Shown here: one piece after another, positions 36,301 to 47,600 of the stretch
Layout: each line of letters begins with the position of its first letter
Numbering within the stretch: the stretch's first letter is position 1
NCBI GenBank assembly: GCA_023846275.1
Contig: CM043869.1
Span: 18,075,501-18,139,500 of the forward strand
Length of the DNA stretch: 64,000 nt
From: Vanilla planifolia
Lineage: Eukaryota > Streptophyta > Magnoliopsida > Asparagales > Orchidaceae
Reading direction: 5' to 3'
Notes under the pieces: generated by a model
What the model was told of the DNA's origin: nothing
Seen by the model: the letters and a program-made list of their open reading frames with translations, nothing else
Databases searched by the model: none
Translations under genes and position numbers: made by a program

Positions 36301-39300
36301 GATTGAGAGTTCATATTTATAGGATAAAGGTTCTGTCTACTATTATTGAATCATCAATACTATCTCATTAAAGAAATAAAATATTTTATTAGTGAAAGTG
36401 ATGGAGAGGATGGGGGCTTAAATCTATTTTTTTCAAGAAGATCCTATCAAAGACTTGGCAAAAAGGATCCATTATCTCCCGAAGTGGAGAGAAAATCCTG
36501 TTGTCTTTGTCGGAGGGGAAGAGAAATTTGGAACCATTCAAGGGAAGTAAAATTGGGGATAGATGAATGAAAGAAAACTAGGAAGTTATTTTTTCTACTT
36601 CCTAAGATAAAGAAGGTTATTTGGACAAAGAATCAAGAATCAACCACAATCATGAAAAATGGAGATGGATAAACAAGGAAATTATTACACTATTGTAGAG
36701 TTAAGGCTTCATTGTTTTAGAGCATGAACACTCACAACAATGAGTTCTTACTTTTAATCAAGGGGACTCATTATTCAAAGAGCATAGTTATGGGTTGGAA
36801 GGAGTTAAAAAAATAATTGAAGCCTCATGAAATTCATGAAAAAGCAAGAGCCACTTGTTGGACCAAAAAAAAAAACAAATGGAGAAAGTAGAAAAGTCCT
36901 TATCTGATTGTTTGAGTTTCTAAATTGGACGATGGCAATAAAAGTGCCATCTGAAGTTGCCAGTTTGATCTAATCATCTGACCTGACCATTGTACCATTT
37001 GGTTAGCATTGAATTGTCTGATCCCAATGATCATTTAACATTGACACAAAGCATTTTCCAAATCTTAGCATGATTTGTCCATCTTATTGCAAGATCGCTT
37101 GAAATAATTTCACCTTAGTTTTTTAGTTCCAATTTAATCAAATGATACTTTATAATATGGGTAATTAGTGACTGTTATCCTATATTATTTACAGGGGATT
37201 GGATAAGATACATGAAAATGTTTGTTCTCCTCATGACATTGATAGGGCCAAAAATTGGATAATATCTTAATTAAGTGTAACCCATTTGGGAAACTTGGTA
37301 CATAAATACTTAAAAAACAATAGCAAAGAGGCATGAATATACCTCTTTAAAAAAAGTCAAGTTTTGTAGCATTAGCTTCTAGCAACAAAATTTGTGCTTT
37401 CTATTTTCCTTATTCTGCTTAATTACTTCCTCTTTCAAATTCCTCTTCAAGGAGGAAGCCTATTATGGATAAAGAGTCTTTTGGATGTTAAGAAGACTAG
37501 ATTGAGGAGAAAAGGCCATGAATATCATCTAAGAAAGAATAGTTAGGGAGCACCTCTTGATTAAGTTGAGTACTTGTAATTGTTGATTCACATGGCTGTA
37601 ATCTAGTCAAAACAAACCATAATCATCTTCAAGAACATGGGTCAATACAGCCTTGTCGGCATAGAGAATCCTTTCTTGAAAGGTGTAGTTTGGCTATATG
37701 AATCACAGTGGATTAGTTGATGTTCTTGAAAAATTATTCTTTGCCAAATAGGTTTTCCATTGATGTCAATTTTGTAGCCATTTCTTTTCATTCTAGCGCT
37801 AGACGTCTCTTGGACCTATGTTTAAGTCATTTGCAGAGAAGAAAAGTATCAATATCATTTCTTATAATATCCAAATGCTAGAAGTTTCCTCTTATCTGAA
37901 TCCAATCCTATAAAATAAATCAGCTGTGGCTCAGTTCAAAAGTTATGCTTGGGGCAGAGACATGCTCCCTCAATAACCAGTGCCATGGCCAAGCACGTTA
38001 TAAAGTTTATGCCTGAACCTTGGAGCCAACTTAACGTTGAGTAAAAGATTTTATTCCTCTACCCATGCCAAAACTGGACACTATAAGAGTTGGGCTTTTT
38101 GGACAAATCTCATCGTTTCTTTTAGACCTAGTCAAAGTAAAACAAGCTTCACATTCTAATATTTGGTTGAAACAAATGAATTGTCTGATGCCTAGCTTGA
38201 AACAATATGTGATCATCTTCAGTGGAGTTGGAACAATTTGAAGATTTCAGCCAAAAGCCTTGTCCATTCTTCATCAATAATAGGTCACACCAATTAGATT
38301 GAGTTGGTAGATTTATAATCAGCAAGCGTTGAAGCAATTCTAGCCTAGAATAGTCAATGATATATGCCCCAATAACTTTCCTCCCTAGGGTTGGAATTAA
38401 TAAGCCAAGTTCAAGCCAGTTGAGGTTAATTGGACATGAATTATAGTTCAACTTAGTTATAATATCCACCTGTTTAGTTTAAGGTAGTTGAAAGCAGTTT
38501 TGAAACATGATGGATTAGTTAAAAATAGCTCTCAGGATGATTTATCAATAAATCTTAATTTCTTTTAATATGCTGATGAGAAAGGGAAAATAAATGCTAA
38601 TAACAAAGAAAGTTGGGAATAATAATATTCTTGTAGCATGAATCATGGATACCTGGCTTAATACTGAACTTTAACACAAATAAGCAACGTACTTTAGTTG
38701 CATATATTATGGAAATTTTAAAACATTTTCATAAATATTTACCATGTTTTGCATGTCCATTGTTTGGCCTCTCTTTTACTATGATATCATAGATTACCCT
38801 TATTGTGAATCTGTTGGGAGTTTTGTTTATTTATTGCTTTCCCTTAAAAGTTTCAAATGCCTTATGGCATTATTGTATGAATTCATTAACTTGTACAACT
38901 TTCCAATACACATCAGTACACCATTCAGCTCTAGTCTTCTGTTTTCTATGAATTCCTTCTATTATAGATCATAATGATGTTGTATGAATAATAGGCCTGG
39001 TTGAAATATATTTGGAGGAGAGTTAATAATCATGGCCTAGAAGAGGACATTGCAGATGATCGATTACAGTTTTGGATTGAACAAAGCTCACATTCTCCTA
39101 ATTCCCAAGATGTTATTGAAGGTAATTCCATGTCCATTATTTCTCTAGTTATATGCTAGCATATTTCCTTAATAATTAACCCTTAGTATTTCCTTATTTA
39201 TGTGGTACATAAATACTTAGATTACCCTTATTTAGAATGAAACAATGCTTCAGCTTAGGTTTTTAAGTCAACTTGCTCTTTTGTTACTTCAATTTTAACA

Positions 39301-41017
39301 CTTATGGAGCAATCATAGGTTACCAGAGAGTCCATATGTAAGAGGTGTTGGGTGAAATATTATTTAAATAATATTAACATTTAAATCATAATATTGCTTT
39401 AGGATAATATTATTAAAAACTCATTTATATTTTTTTTATCATTGATAGTCATTGGATATCTTATGATGGGGTGTTGTTAGACACTCCAAATTAAGTTACA
39501 TTAATTTATTTAATAAATAAAGTTAAATAGGTTTAAGACAATTTAAGGAAATGTTGAAGACATTTTTGGGACATTCTTAAGATATGTCAATTATGGTTTA
39601 TATTAATTTGGCTATTAAACATGGCATTGATTGATTTGTTCACCTAATAATGTATAATTTGATTTTGAAGATCATTCTTGTGGGCAAGTTATTTAAATGC
39701 AATTATTTCTTAATTTCTATTAAATATTCTTTAATAACTTAAATTAGTAATTAATATTGGAATCATAACCTATCCTTAAGTCCATACAAATCTTTGACAT
39801 TCTTCTTGTTAAAGTCCTTTCTATTGAATTTTAATTCAAAATTATGTTCATTTATGACCATTACATGAATTTAAACATCAGTCTAATTTTGTTTATAATT
39901 AAAAAAATTAAAAAGTAAAATTATATTATAGTAATTTAATTTTAAATACAATTATAGTCTTAATACTTTTTTATTAAATATATATTATTTATAATCTATA
40001 AATATTATAAAAGTTATGAATATCAAGACAAATAAAAGAATAAAAAATTTCTCTTGAAGAGAAAAAAAGTGATATTGTATTTGTGTTCTTTTTACGAAGA
40101 CAAAAGATTTCTTTTTGTTTTGTTAAAGAACATCATATTCTTCATTGTTTGTAAAATTAGATGTTTTTGAATAACAATGTTCTTTGTGTGAATTCATTTT
40201 TTATATTTGTGATTGTAAAAATGAATCTTTCTCTCTTATAAATGTTAATCTAATCTAGGTTGTATCACATAATTTATTATCTCTATTTTATTTTCTTCTT
40301 TTTTATTATTATTGTTCTTAACAAGTTTATTTTAATTGTACTCATATCAATTATGTGAAATTAAATACAAATACTTACAAGCTAACATTTGTTCTTTGTC
40401 CTTTGCAACTTGTTAAAATCAACACTAAGCATTGTCAATCCTTGATGCTACCATGTAGCCTTTAGTTGTCATCTTTCATAGTCATATTCTGTCTCATAAT
40501 CATGTCTATCTAGTATGTTTCTTACGTTGATCAAAATAAGTTTCAATTTTGAATATTTATTTAGTAAAAAAAATCATACTTCTATTTTATTCATACACAT
40601 TTTTTTTATTTTTTTTCATACAAATTTGTTTCAAGTCAAACATAAAAATCAAAAATGCAATAAAACTTGCTTTGTTATTTGTCATAAATTGGTTTCTATT
40701 AAGTTTTTTTAACTTCATGCACTAAGAACTTATTAGTGGAATGTAAGGATCTTTTTTGTTCACTTGTTTGGTAATCATTTTTTGTTAGTAACCAAATAAA
40801 AAATAAATAAATAATAACAATATTTTAATGTGAATATTCAGCCAAATATTAATTTATAAATTTAAAAGCCTTATGATTGTGCTTCTTTCTCATTTCAGTT
40901 GAACGTGGAATGCTCGAGTTGAAGAAGCTGGGAATTGAATCCCAACTTTGGGAGGCATGCCGTAGAGCAGCGAATGAAGATCTAAGTAACCCAGGCAGTT
41001 CAACTTCATCAACCTAA
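27317..41017 (+). CDS. 3' part of a spliced plant gene, product unnamed (last five recognisable exons)
   Basis: Five exons with consensus splice sites join in one frame: 27317-27343, 27437-27481, 27694-27734, 38995-39121 and 40899-41017 (stop TAA 41015-41017), giving the last 119 residues. The encoded C-terminus runs through [79 protein letters not shown] and ends SSTST. This compact Trp-rich, charged block looks like a conserved C-terminal module I associate with plant proteins of unknown function; I cannot name it. The first exon listed is only 27 bp and is the least certain. Upstream exons were not found; they would lie beyond the LINE and the repeats. The third intron is 11,260 bp and full of transposons. 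The gene is on the same strand as the BRCT gene and ends 632 bp before its start codon. Confidence 0.72.
28050..28970 (+). repeat. Left copy of an LTR-like repeat pair in the big intron
   Basis: It matches 36790-37700 in the same orientation, about 8.76 kb away: GAAGCCTCAT...GTCATGAA..GCAAGA...GGACCAA at the start, then GGATAGAAATCATGAAA versus GGATAAGATACATGAAA, and GAATGAGCCATGA..ATCTAA versus GAAAAGGCCATGA..ATCTAA near the end. The pair may be the two LTRs of an old element whose interior later received the SIRE-like LTR and LINE 2. Identity is modest, so it is old. Confidence 0.45.
29391..31170 (+). mobile_element. SIRE/Maximus-like copia LTR (solo or truncated)
   Basis: A purine tract (TGGGGAGGGGGA, 29321-29332) is followed at about 29391 by TGTTGTTAATCGC...GATTTGATAATAACAAAATC, close to the conserved GATGATAACAAAA start block of SIRE/Maximus LTRs. 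The body is full of GTACGATAC-like words (for example 30126-30160 and 30285-30320). The end block has TTGGTCATATGAC, a GTTAGTGGAGTAAG block and GTGGGGGTGAACATAT, matching the copy at 56864-58900. No coding part is attached: a LINE follows directly. Confidence 0.6.
31250..36015 (+). mobile_element. Old, nearly full-length LINE (endonuclease, RT, zinc finger, RNase H)
   Basis: The end of ORF1 appears at about 31440-31570 ([14 protein letters not shown]). ORF2 starts near 31600. The endonuclease is clear at 31830-32168 ([33 protein letters not shown]). Reverse transcriptase follows at about 32995-33560 ([25 protein letters not shown] at 33203-33232). The catalytic box reads YVDG instead of YADD at about 33514, so it is dead. 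A zf-RVT piece lies at 34319-34507, RNase H traces at about 34880-35270, then a 3' UTR and an A-run at 36005-36012. Many stops and frameshifts are present. It is much more decayed than the LINE at 24.2-27.0 kb. It lies in the sense direction inside the gene's 11.3-kb intron; the 5' end is uncertain. Confidence 0.8.
36016..36789. other. Unassigned, between LINE 2 and right LTR-like repeat
   Basis: One 74-codon frame (36346-36570) with charged residues and a CCLCRRGRE segment is not recognised. The stretch may be the interior of the element flanked by the repeat pair at 28.05 and 36.79 kb. Confidence 0.35.
36790..37700 (+). repeat. Right copy of an LTR-like repeat pair in the big intron
   Basis: Partner of 28050-28970. 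It contains a TATA-like block near 37300 (TACATAAATACTT) followed by a short leader-like stretch, as LTRs often do. Confidence 0.45.
37701..38994. other. Rest of the 11.3-kb intron, nothing recognised
   Basis: There are two minus-strand frames of 61 and 106 codons (38031-38216, 38149-38469) without recognisable motifs. The last bases before 38995 give a weak acceptor, AATAATAG. Confidence 0.4.
39122..40898. other. Intron of the upstream gene, AT-rich
   Basis: The donor GGTAATTC follows GAAG at 39121, and the acceptor CTCATTTCAG ends at 40898. In between are A/T runs and no open frame with a known motif. A plus-strand 65-codon frame at 40515-40712 is low complexity. Confidence 0.6.
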
Positions 41018-41364
41018 AGCTAAACTTCTGCTCTGATGTTTCTACTAGTTCCTCTCTTTTGTTATTTTATTTATTGAATTTAATATCTAAAATCCTTTTT
41101 GTTGCATTTATTTAAAAAAAGATAATTTTTTTAATTGTTATTGCATAAATATTAAGGTAATAAAGGTAAAGCCATTTTTTATTTGATAAAAAAAATCAAC
41201 TTTTTAAAATAAATTAGAATATTTTTTCGAAGGATCAGATGGGTGGTAGACGTTTAGAGTTCTGAAAAAATTATGCAATAAATATTAATATTTAGTAAAT
41301 GCTTTTATAACTTTTTTCTTTCTGATAAATAAAAATAGCTTTTTAAATTATGATTTTCACCTAA

Positions 41365-41649
41365 TTAAGTATTTCTTAAATATAAACCGTTTGGAGCATT
41401 CTGCGTTATGGGGTACTTAAAAGCTTCTCGGCTACGCTTTCTTTCCCTCCAAAAGGAATACCTACCAGTTGGGCACCGGCCGACTGCAGTCTTCAGGCGC
41501 CAATCGCCGCCTCTTCGCTTTACTATTCTGTAGTTTTGCGCAACCCGGAGCTTGAGTGACTGCCATTCCTCCCTTGTGCCAAAACTATCCCGTTGGCTGT
41601 TCGAAACCCCTTGAAATCCCCCGCCATTTCCAGCTCTGACTTTCTGTCG
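41365..41649 (+). promoter_or_regulatory. Probable promoter end and 5' UTR of the BRCT gene
   Basis: Base composition jumps from very AT-rich to about half GC at roughly 41385, the usual look of a plant 5' UTR. A TATA-like AAATATAAACC lies near 41378-41388, about 20-30 bp before that change. If transcription starts there, a 41-codon upstream reading frame (ATG 41408-41410, TAG 41531-41533) would lie in the leader. There is an in-frame TGA at 41557-41559, so the ATG at 41650 is the first usable one in the main frame. No experiment supports the start site. Confidence 0.45.
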
Positions 41650-44600
41650 ATGCCTCCTACCACCGATCATCTTGATACCCAAGTGCTCGACTCCCCTCGA
41701 TCAGGTACCTCACCTTACTCTCTTCCTCTTCGCGGCTTTTCCATCACTCGGTTCTTCTAACCCTATCTTTGTCCCAGCCGATGACGACAAGAGATGCTGC
41801 GGTGACCTGTTTCTGGCCGGTGAAACACTTCCGAATGAGTTCCAAGAGACCGAGCTGCTGTATGACTCTGGTGATGATGATGCGGTGGGGATTCAAGACT
41901 GGGGCAAGACACTGTCGCTTGATGACTTTGAGACCGCCGTCGTCCAATGTGAAGATGGCATTACTGGAGGGGCTACGGAAATAACGGAGTTGCATAGCGA
42001 TGGTGAATGGCGGGTTGAGAAATTTGGCCTCAAGGAATCATCTCGACCTAAAGATTGTAACTTGGTCGACGTGGACGTTTCTGCTGGTGAAAAGGAGGAT
42101 GACGGCCGCGGTGGCCCAGGTTGGTCTCCGATATTCATTTTCCTTCCAATGTTGTATCATTAAAGGCATCCCTCGAGTTATTTAGTTGCATCCGTTTGAC
42201 ATTAATTTTATGCAGCTTATATGGCTATGTTTTGCTTTGAATCAACTTATCAAGACTATTAAGCAGATTGCTACCGTACCTTTTTCTGTGTTGAAGATAA
42301 TCTCTATAAATTCCATCATATACTCAGAATTTTTATAACGTACCTAATTTTTGTTATATTTCATTATGAAATCATGCTTATGAACTGCAAATAAATTTGC
42401 TAACTTTGGGTCTCGAGAATGCATGTTTTATTAATATAATAATGAAAGGTATGCCAACACCATGTTTGGTTGACATGTTAGAAAGGAACTACCTCTAACT
42501 GATCTGATGTGCATGAGTTTAATGTTCATCATATGTTGAAATAACACATGATGTAAGTTGCTGTGTCATAGATTCACCAAGATTGGTGATTCTTAATCTC
42601 CTTAAAAATTACAGCTTTCTCCAAACTAATAAAGGTTTGCATGCTTAATTGATTCCCAGCTCCTAATCTAGAAAATTCAAAATACATGAATTTTGATTTA
42701 AGGTTATATCATGGAATACTTTTTAATTTTTACCTCTTCCAATTGGAGTTCCCCTTTCTAGAAATTCATAAAGGATAGGGTGCAAAATGTTCACACAGGA
42801 GAGGACATGGGGATGGCATCTGTATGAACAAAGTAATTGAAAATAACTTGGGTGGTTTTAAAAAATTTCTAACTCGTTCAAATTTGGATGATGGTTGCAA
42901 TAAAAAAAAAATAGAAGGCAATAAAAGGGTTTCACGGATATCAACAATGATAATTTTTTTTAAAGATTAAGGTATAGTGAAGAACACATATTTACTATTT
43001 ATTCTCTTTTACTTATAGTAGAGATATATCTTTCTCTCGTGATACTTAAAATTTCATCAATGGTAAATATATTGTTCTGTCCTTAACTTGCTGACTTTTT
43101 CCTGATCCCTAAGCTTGTATATCATAAATTTGATTTTGGCAAGCATCATTTTATAATGATATGCATTATCTTCTATATTTTATTAGAATGTTCAGGGAAG
43201 AGTCTCATTGACGTTCGAGTATCAGCCACACAACCTTTTGGCTTATCTGCTGCTCAAAGCACGACATTTCCCGTCATTGGAAACAATTTTGAATGTCATC
43301 TTGGTGAAGAGAACTATAATAAAATTTATCAAAGGAAAGCTGAAGATAGTCATATTGGAATGAGATCCAAGTTTATGGATATATTTCCCAGCAATTTTTC
43401 AGGCCCTAATTTTACTAGCACAATGAAAGAACAAATAGTTTTGAATCATGTTGTGGAGGATATAGTCAAGCATGGAGAGTGCTGCAAAACAGATGAATAT
43501 GAGACAAGAATGACCAAGTCTACAGCGGAAAATGCTTGCAAAGATAGTTTCCTTTATAAGGTGGAAGAAACTAATATCAGATCTGACACTTGGGATAAAT
43601 GCTTATCTCCTTTTCCACTACATTATACCAGTTTGAGCTATATTTCATCGCAAGAGCCTGGTATTCAATCCCAAGATGATGCACTTTGTGTTGTGGACAA
43701 GTATCTTTCAATAGTTGATGTGGGATTATCTGAAGATGATAACAATAAAATGGCTGACACAGAGAACTCACCACCTGCTACTAGTCTGAAAAGGGCTCAG
43801 CATTTTGCTAGAAAGTCTGACAAAGGTTCTGAGAGAAATTTGCGAGTGTATGAATGGATTGATAGCCTTGAGGATGAGGGAGGAGGTGAACTTTTTAGAC
43901 GAAAGAAAAGTTCCTTTTTCCCGAGTAAATGGAGTAAACAAAAAATGTTCAACATTCCTTCAGTAGTTAAGCCTCGGAACTCTGAGATGGTGACAAATGC
44001 TGATAATAAGAGCAATATTGAAAGTTCTAACTACAGAAGTGATCAGAAGGTAGATTGTTTAGCTTGGTCTGATTCTCAACTTAAGGACAACCATGAAAGG
44101 CACTGTTGTGTACTTGAATCAAAAAGATCAAAGAAAAAAATTTTTAATGAAATGAATGAATCCACAAACATGGAAATTGAGTTCATAGAAAAAACAGATG
44201 CTTCCAAAGTTAATCAAGATACTTATGATATTGGTCCTGCCACCCAAACGGCAGCTGAAGCTATACATGCACTGTGTAAAGGCTCTCAAGTTAAGGAACA
44301 GCGTAATCTTCCATCAAACAATGGAAACCTAACCAGAACATCTTCAGAATTAGGAAAATCAAAGATAACTTGCTCAAAAATTGCTACTATCCAAAAGAAG
44401 AATTATAGAACTACTAGCACACACAGCACTGTGGCATGTTCTAAACAAAAAAGCTGCACTGGCAGAAAATCAAAGGCAAAAAGACGCAATTCTCTCAGAA
44501 AAAAATCCACTGATTTTACAGAACAGATGAAGATGATGAATAAATCAAAAGAAGAATGTGGAGTAATGTTGCTCAAAAATAGAGATTTTGTTGCATCTTC

Positions 44601-47600
44601 AGTCAAAGAGACAGTACAGAATCGTCTTCTAGTGACATCAAATAAACATTCTGCTGGTAATAATTGCAATGAAGGTTCCCTTAATGTGTTTACTTCACCA
44701 GTTGCACACCGCACTAGGCTTTCAAAAGCAGCAAAATGCTCAGAGTTGAATGAAATATTATGTTTCAACCATTGTGAAGACAAATTGCAGTATAAAACAG
44801 TTGAGAGAATGGATGGACTTGTCTTAAATGCATCTGAAGCTTCAAAAGTCAGTAAATCTTGTCGTGATACAGGCTTGAATGGTACAATAAATACCAAAAA
44901 TGGATCCAGTGTTGAAAAGATTAAGATGACGACGAAATCAAAAGAAAAATGTGGACTAATTTTGCACAAAAAAAGAGATTTTGTTGAATCTGCAGTCAAA
45001 GAGACAAAACAGAATCCTGGTCCAGTGCCATCAAATAAAAAGCAATCTGCTAGTAAAAATTACAGTGAAAGCACCCCTCATGTGTTTACTTCACCAATTG
45101 CACATCGTACTAGGCATTCAAAAGCAGCAAAATGCCTGAAGTTGAACGAAACATTGTGTTCCAACCCTTGTGAAGATAAATTGCAGTATAAAACAATTGA
45201 GATGACGGATGGACTTGTCTTAAATGCATCTGAAGTTTCAAAGGTCAATAAATCTTCTCATGATACAATCTTGAATGTTACAACCAACACTAAAATTGGA
45301 TCCTGTGTTCATTCTGATATGTGTTACCAGGCGGGAGTCCATGTTGAAGAAACAACATCTCATGAAAGCAATGCATATAGACAACCTAAAAGGCAAAAGA
45401 TAGAAAAAGTTGGTTCAAACAATCAAAGATGTATTACTAACGTGAATATTCCTTCTAATTCAGTTGTTACATCAACGGAAGTTAAGACCTCTATACAGAA
45501 GACCAAGCCTAAAATTTTTATCAGAAGTGTTGCTGATATTTTAGATGCAGTGAAGCAAAAGAAAAGAATGCTTTCTTCAAGCAACAAGCTCAACTCCAGT
45601 GGGTTGCCTTCTAATGTTGGAAAAATACTAAAGAATTCTGGCATTAGCTCAAGTTCATCGCTGCTTACTACTTTATTGAAGCCTTATTTTGCTAGTGAAT
45701 CACATTTTAAGCATCATATAAACAATCCTTCTTCTGATAGAATCACGAACATTTGTCTTGACAACCTTAAATCAGCTGATCTAAATTGTAGCATGCCTGC
45801 TGAATCTGTAGAAGGGGAAAAAGTTCTTGAGGGATCATCTCATGATAAAGATCAATCCAGCATATTGCTTGTTGACAATGTAGAAGGAAAAACAACCCTT
45901 GAAGGATCACTGAATGGAACAGGATTGACATGTTCTCCCAAAACAACAACAAATACCCATTCACCTATTTATAACTCACAGGGCAACTCAAGGATAGCAT
46001 GTACTAGATCTTTGTCTAGATCACCCATCTCTAGAGAACTTAGTCGATTGCAAACCATTGACGCGTCGCAAATATGGAATCACAAACATTTGCGAAGAAG
46101 AAAAGATATGTTCAATTTGAAGATTTGTTTCAGCCAACATTTGAGCACGGATGTAATCAAGCAGCAGCAAAAGGTGACTTCTCCGTTCTGCCATTTAAAC
46201 TACCAGTAATTTCTAGCATGATGGTTTTTTAAGGTTTTGAAGTTTTTAGTGATTTTCTGCAGATATTGGCACGATTGGGAGCACAAGTTGTGTACTCTAG
46301 CTTAGAAGCAACACACTTTGTTGCTGATAAGTTTTTACGAACAAAGAACATGCTAGAAGCTATCGCAATGGGCAAACTAGTGGTAACACCTATGTGGATT
46401 GAAAGGTGCGGACAGGCAAACTTCTACATTGATGAAAAGAACTACATCTTAAGGGATGCTAAGAAAGAAAAGGAGATTGGATTCAATATGCCTTTTTCAC
46501 TTGCCCAAGCACGTCAATATCCACTACTTCAGGTCTTCTTAAGCTTGTAATTTGTAGTTATGATGGACATCTTATTAGCAATTATAATTGTAGTTTATTC
46601 TATCTTTTGACAATGCAGGGTAAAAGGGTGTTTCTAACACCAAAAATAAAACCTAATCAAGATCTTATTTGTGGCCTAGTTAAGGCAACTCATGGCCAGG
46701 TATTCACCTTAGTCTACCATATTGAAGTTACATCATAAAGACTTAAATATTTGAATGAATACCTTTTACTTTGTTGGTTCCTATTAGGTCACTTTACAGA
46801 GATATTTAAAGTTGTTATTAGGATGTTGTGATTAATTCTTGAGGCTTTGCCTAGAACTTATTCAAAAAGATCATTTTCCGTGTCCCAAATTTGGAATTGT
46901 TTTTACAAATCATGGTTTCCTTTGTATGACTTACATTATAAATTGGGAAAATAACTATGTTGGGGATTCCAAATAATATTTTGGTGTTTTGGGGTAATTA
47001 ATTATAAAGCAGGAGACCAATTGCATGTAAAATTTCTTTAAATTCAATATCATTGCTAGCTTTTGCGTGTTGTAGGATTGTTTTTGGATTCATTACAAGT
47101 GACATCTACACTTATAGATATAATAGAAATGACTCAATAGCTCACCCATGCTGCACATAAACGAGTTATGTGAATATTATGATAGGTTTTGCAAAGGACA
47201 ACTTGTATGCTTTTGAATTCCAGAATTGATGAACCCATTGCTCAAGTTCATTGAGCAAATGGTGTCATATGGCAGGCTTATAGGTGGGGAAACAATGGAT
47301 AACCTTAGTCTCACATCAACAAGGATAGGGAGGTTATTGTGTTGCAGATAGGGCTGAAAGCTTGAATTGATAGTTCATGATTACTTCAATTTTAATCGGA
47401 TTTTAAATTGTATCAAGCTCAAATTGAGCCAAATGAGTGGAGCCACAAGCCAATTTGTCAAGCCTAGCTCAAGTTAAGCTTGTCTAGAATCTATCTAGCT
47501 TTTGTTTGGCCCATAATATTGACAATCTGCATATTATGATGTATATATGGTAACATATAGTGCATACAGATACATCAAGTATTTGCACTTAAATTATATG

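Noticed and set aside
41365-41682. Minus-strand 105-codon frame at the start of the BRCT gene
   Set aside because: It is the reverse of the GC-rich 5' UTR and first exon; the plus strand has the family N-terminus and correct splicing.
44403-44999. Minus-strand 198-codon frame opposite exon 3 of the BRCT gene
   Set aside because: A shadow of the real exon; its Phe/Leu/Ser richness is the complement of Lys/Glu-rich coding.
46141-46209. Extension of exon 3 to the stop at 46207-46209
   Set aside because: A consensus donor AAG|GTGACT at 46173 joins in phase to exon 4, which continues BRCT1 without a break.
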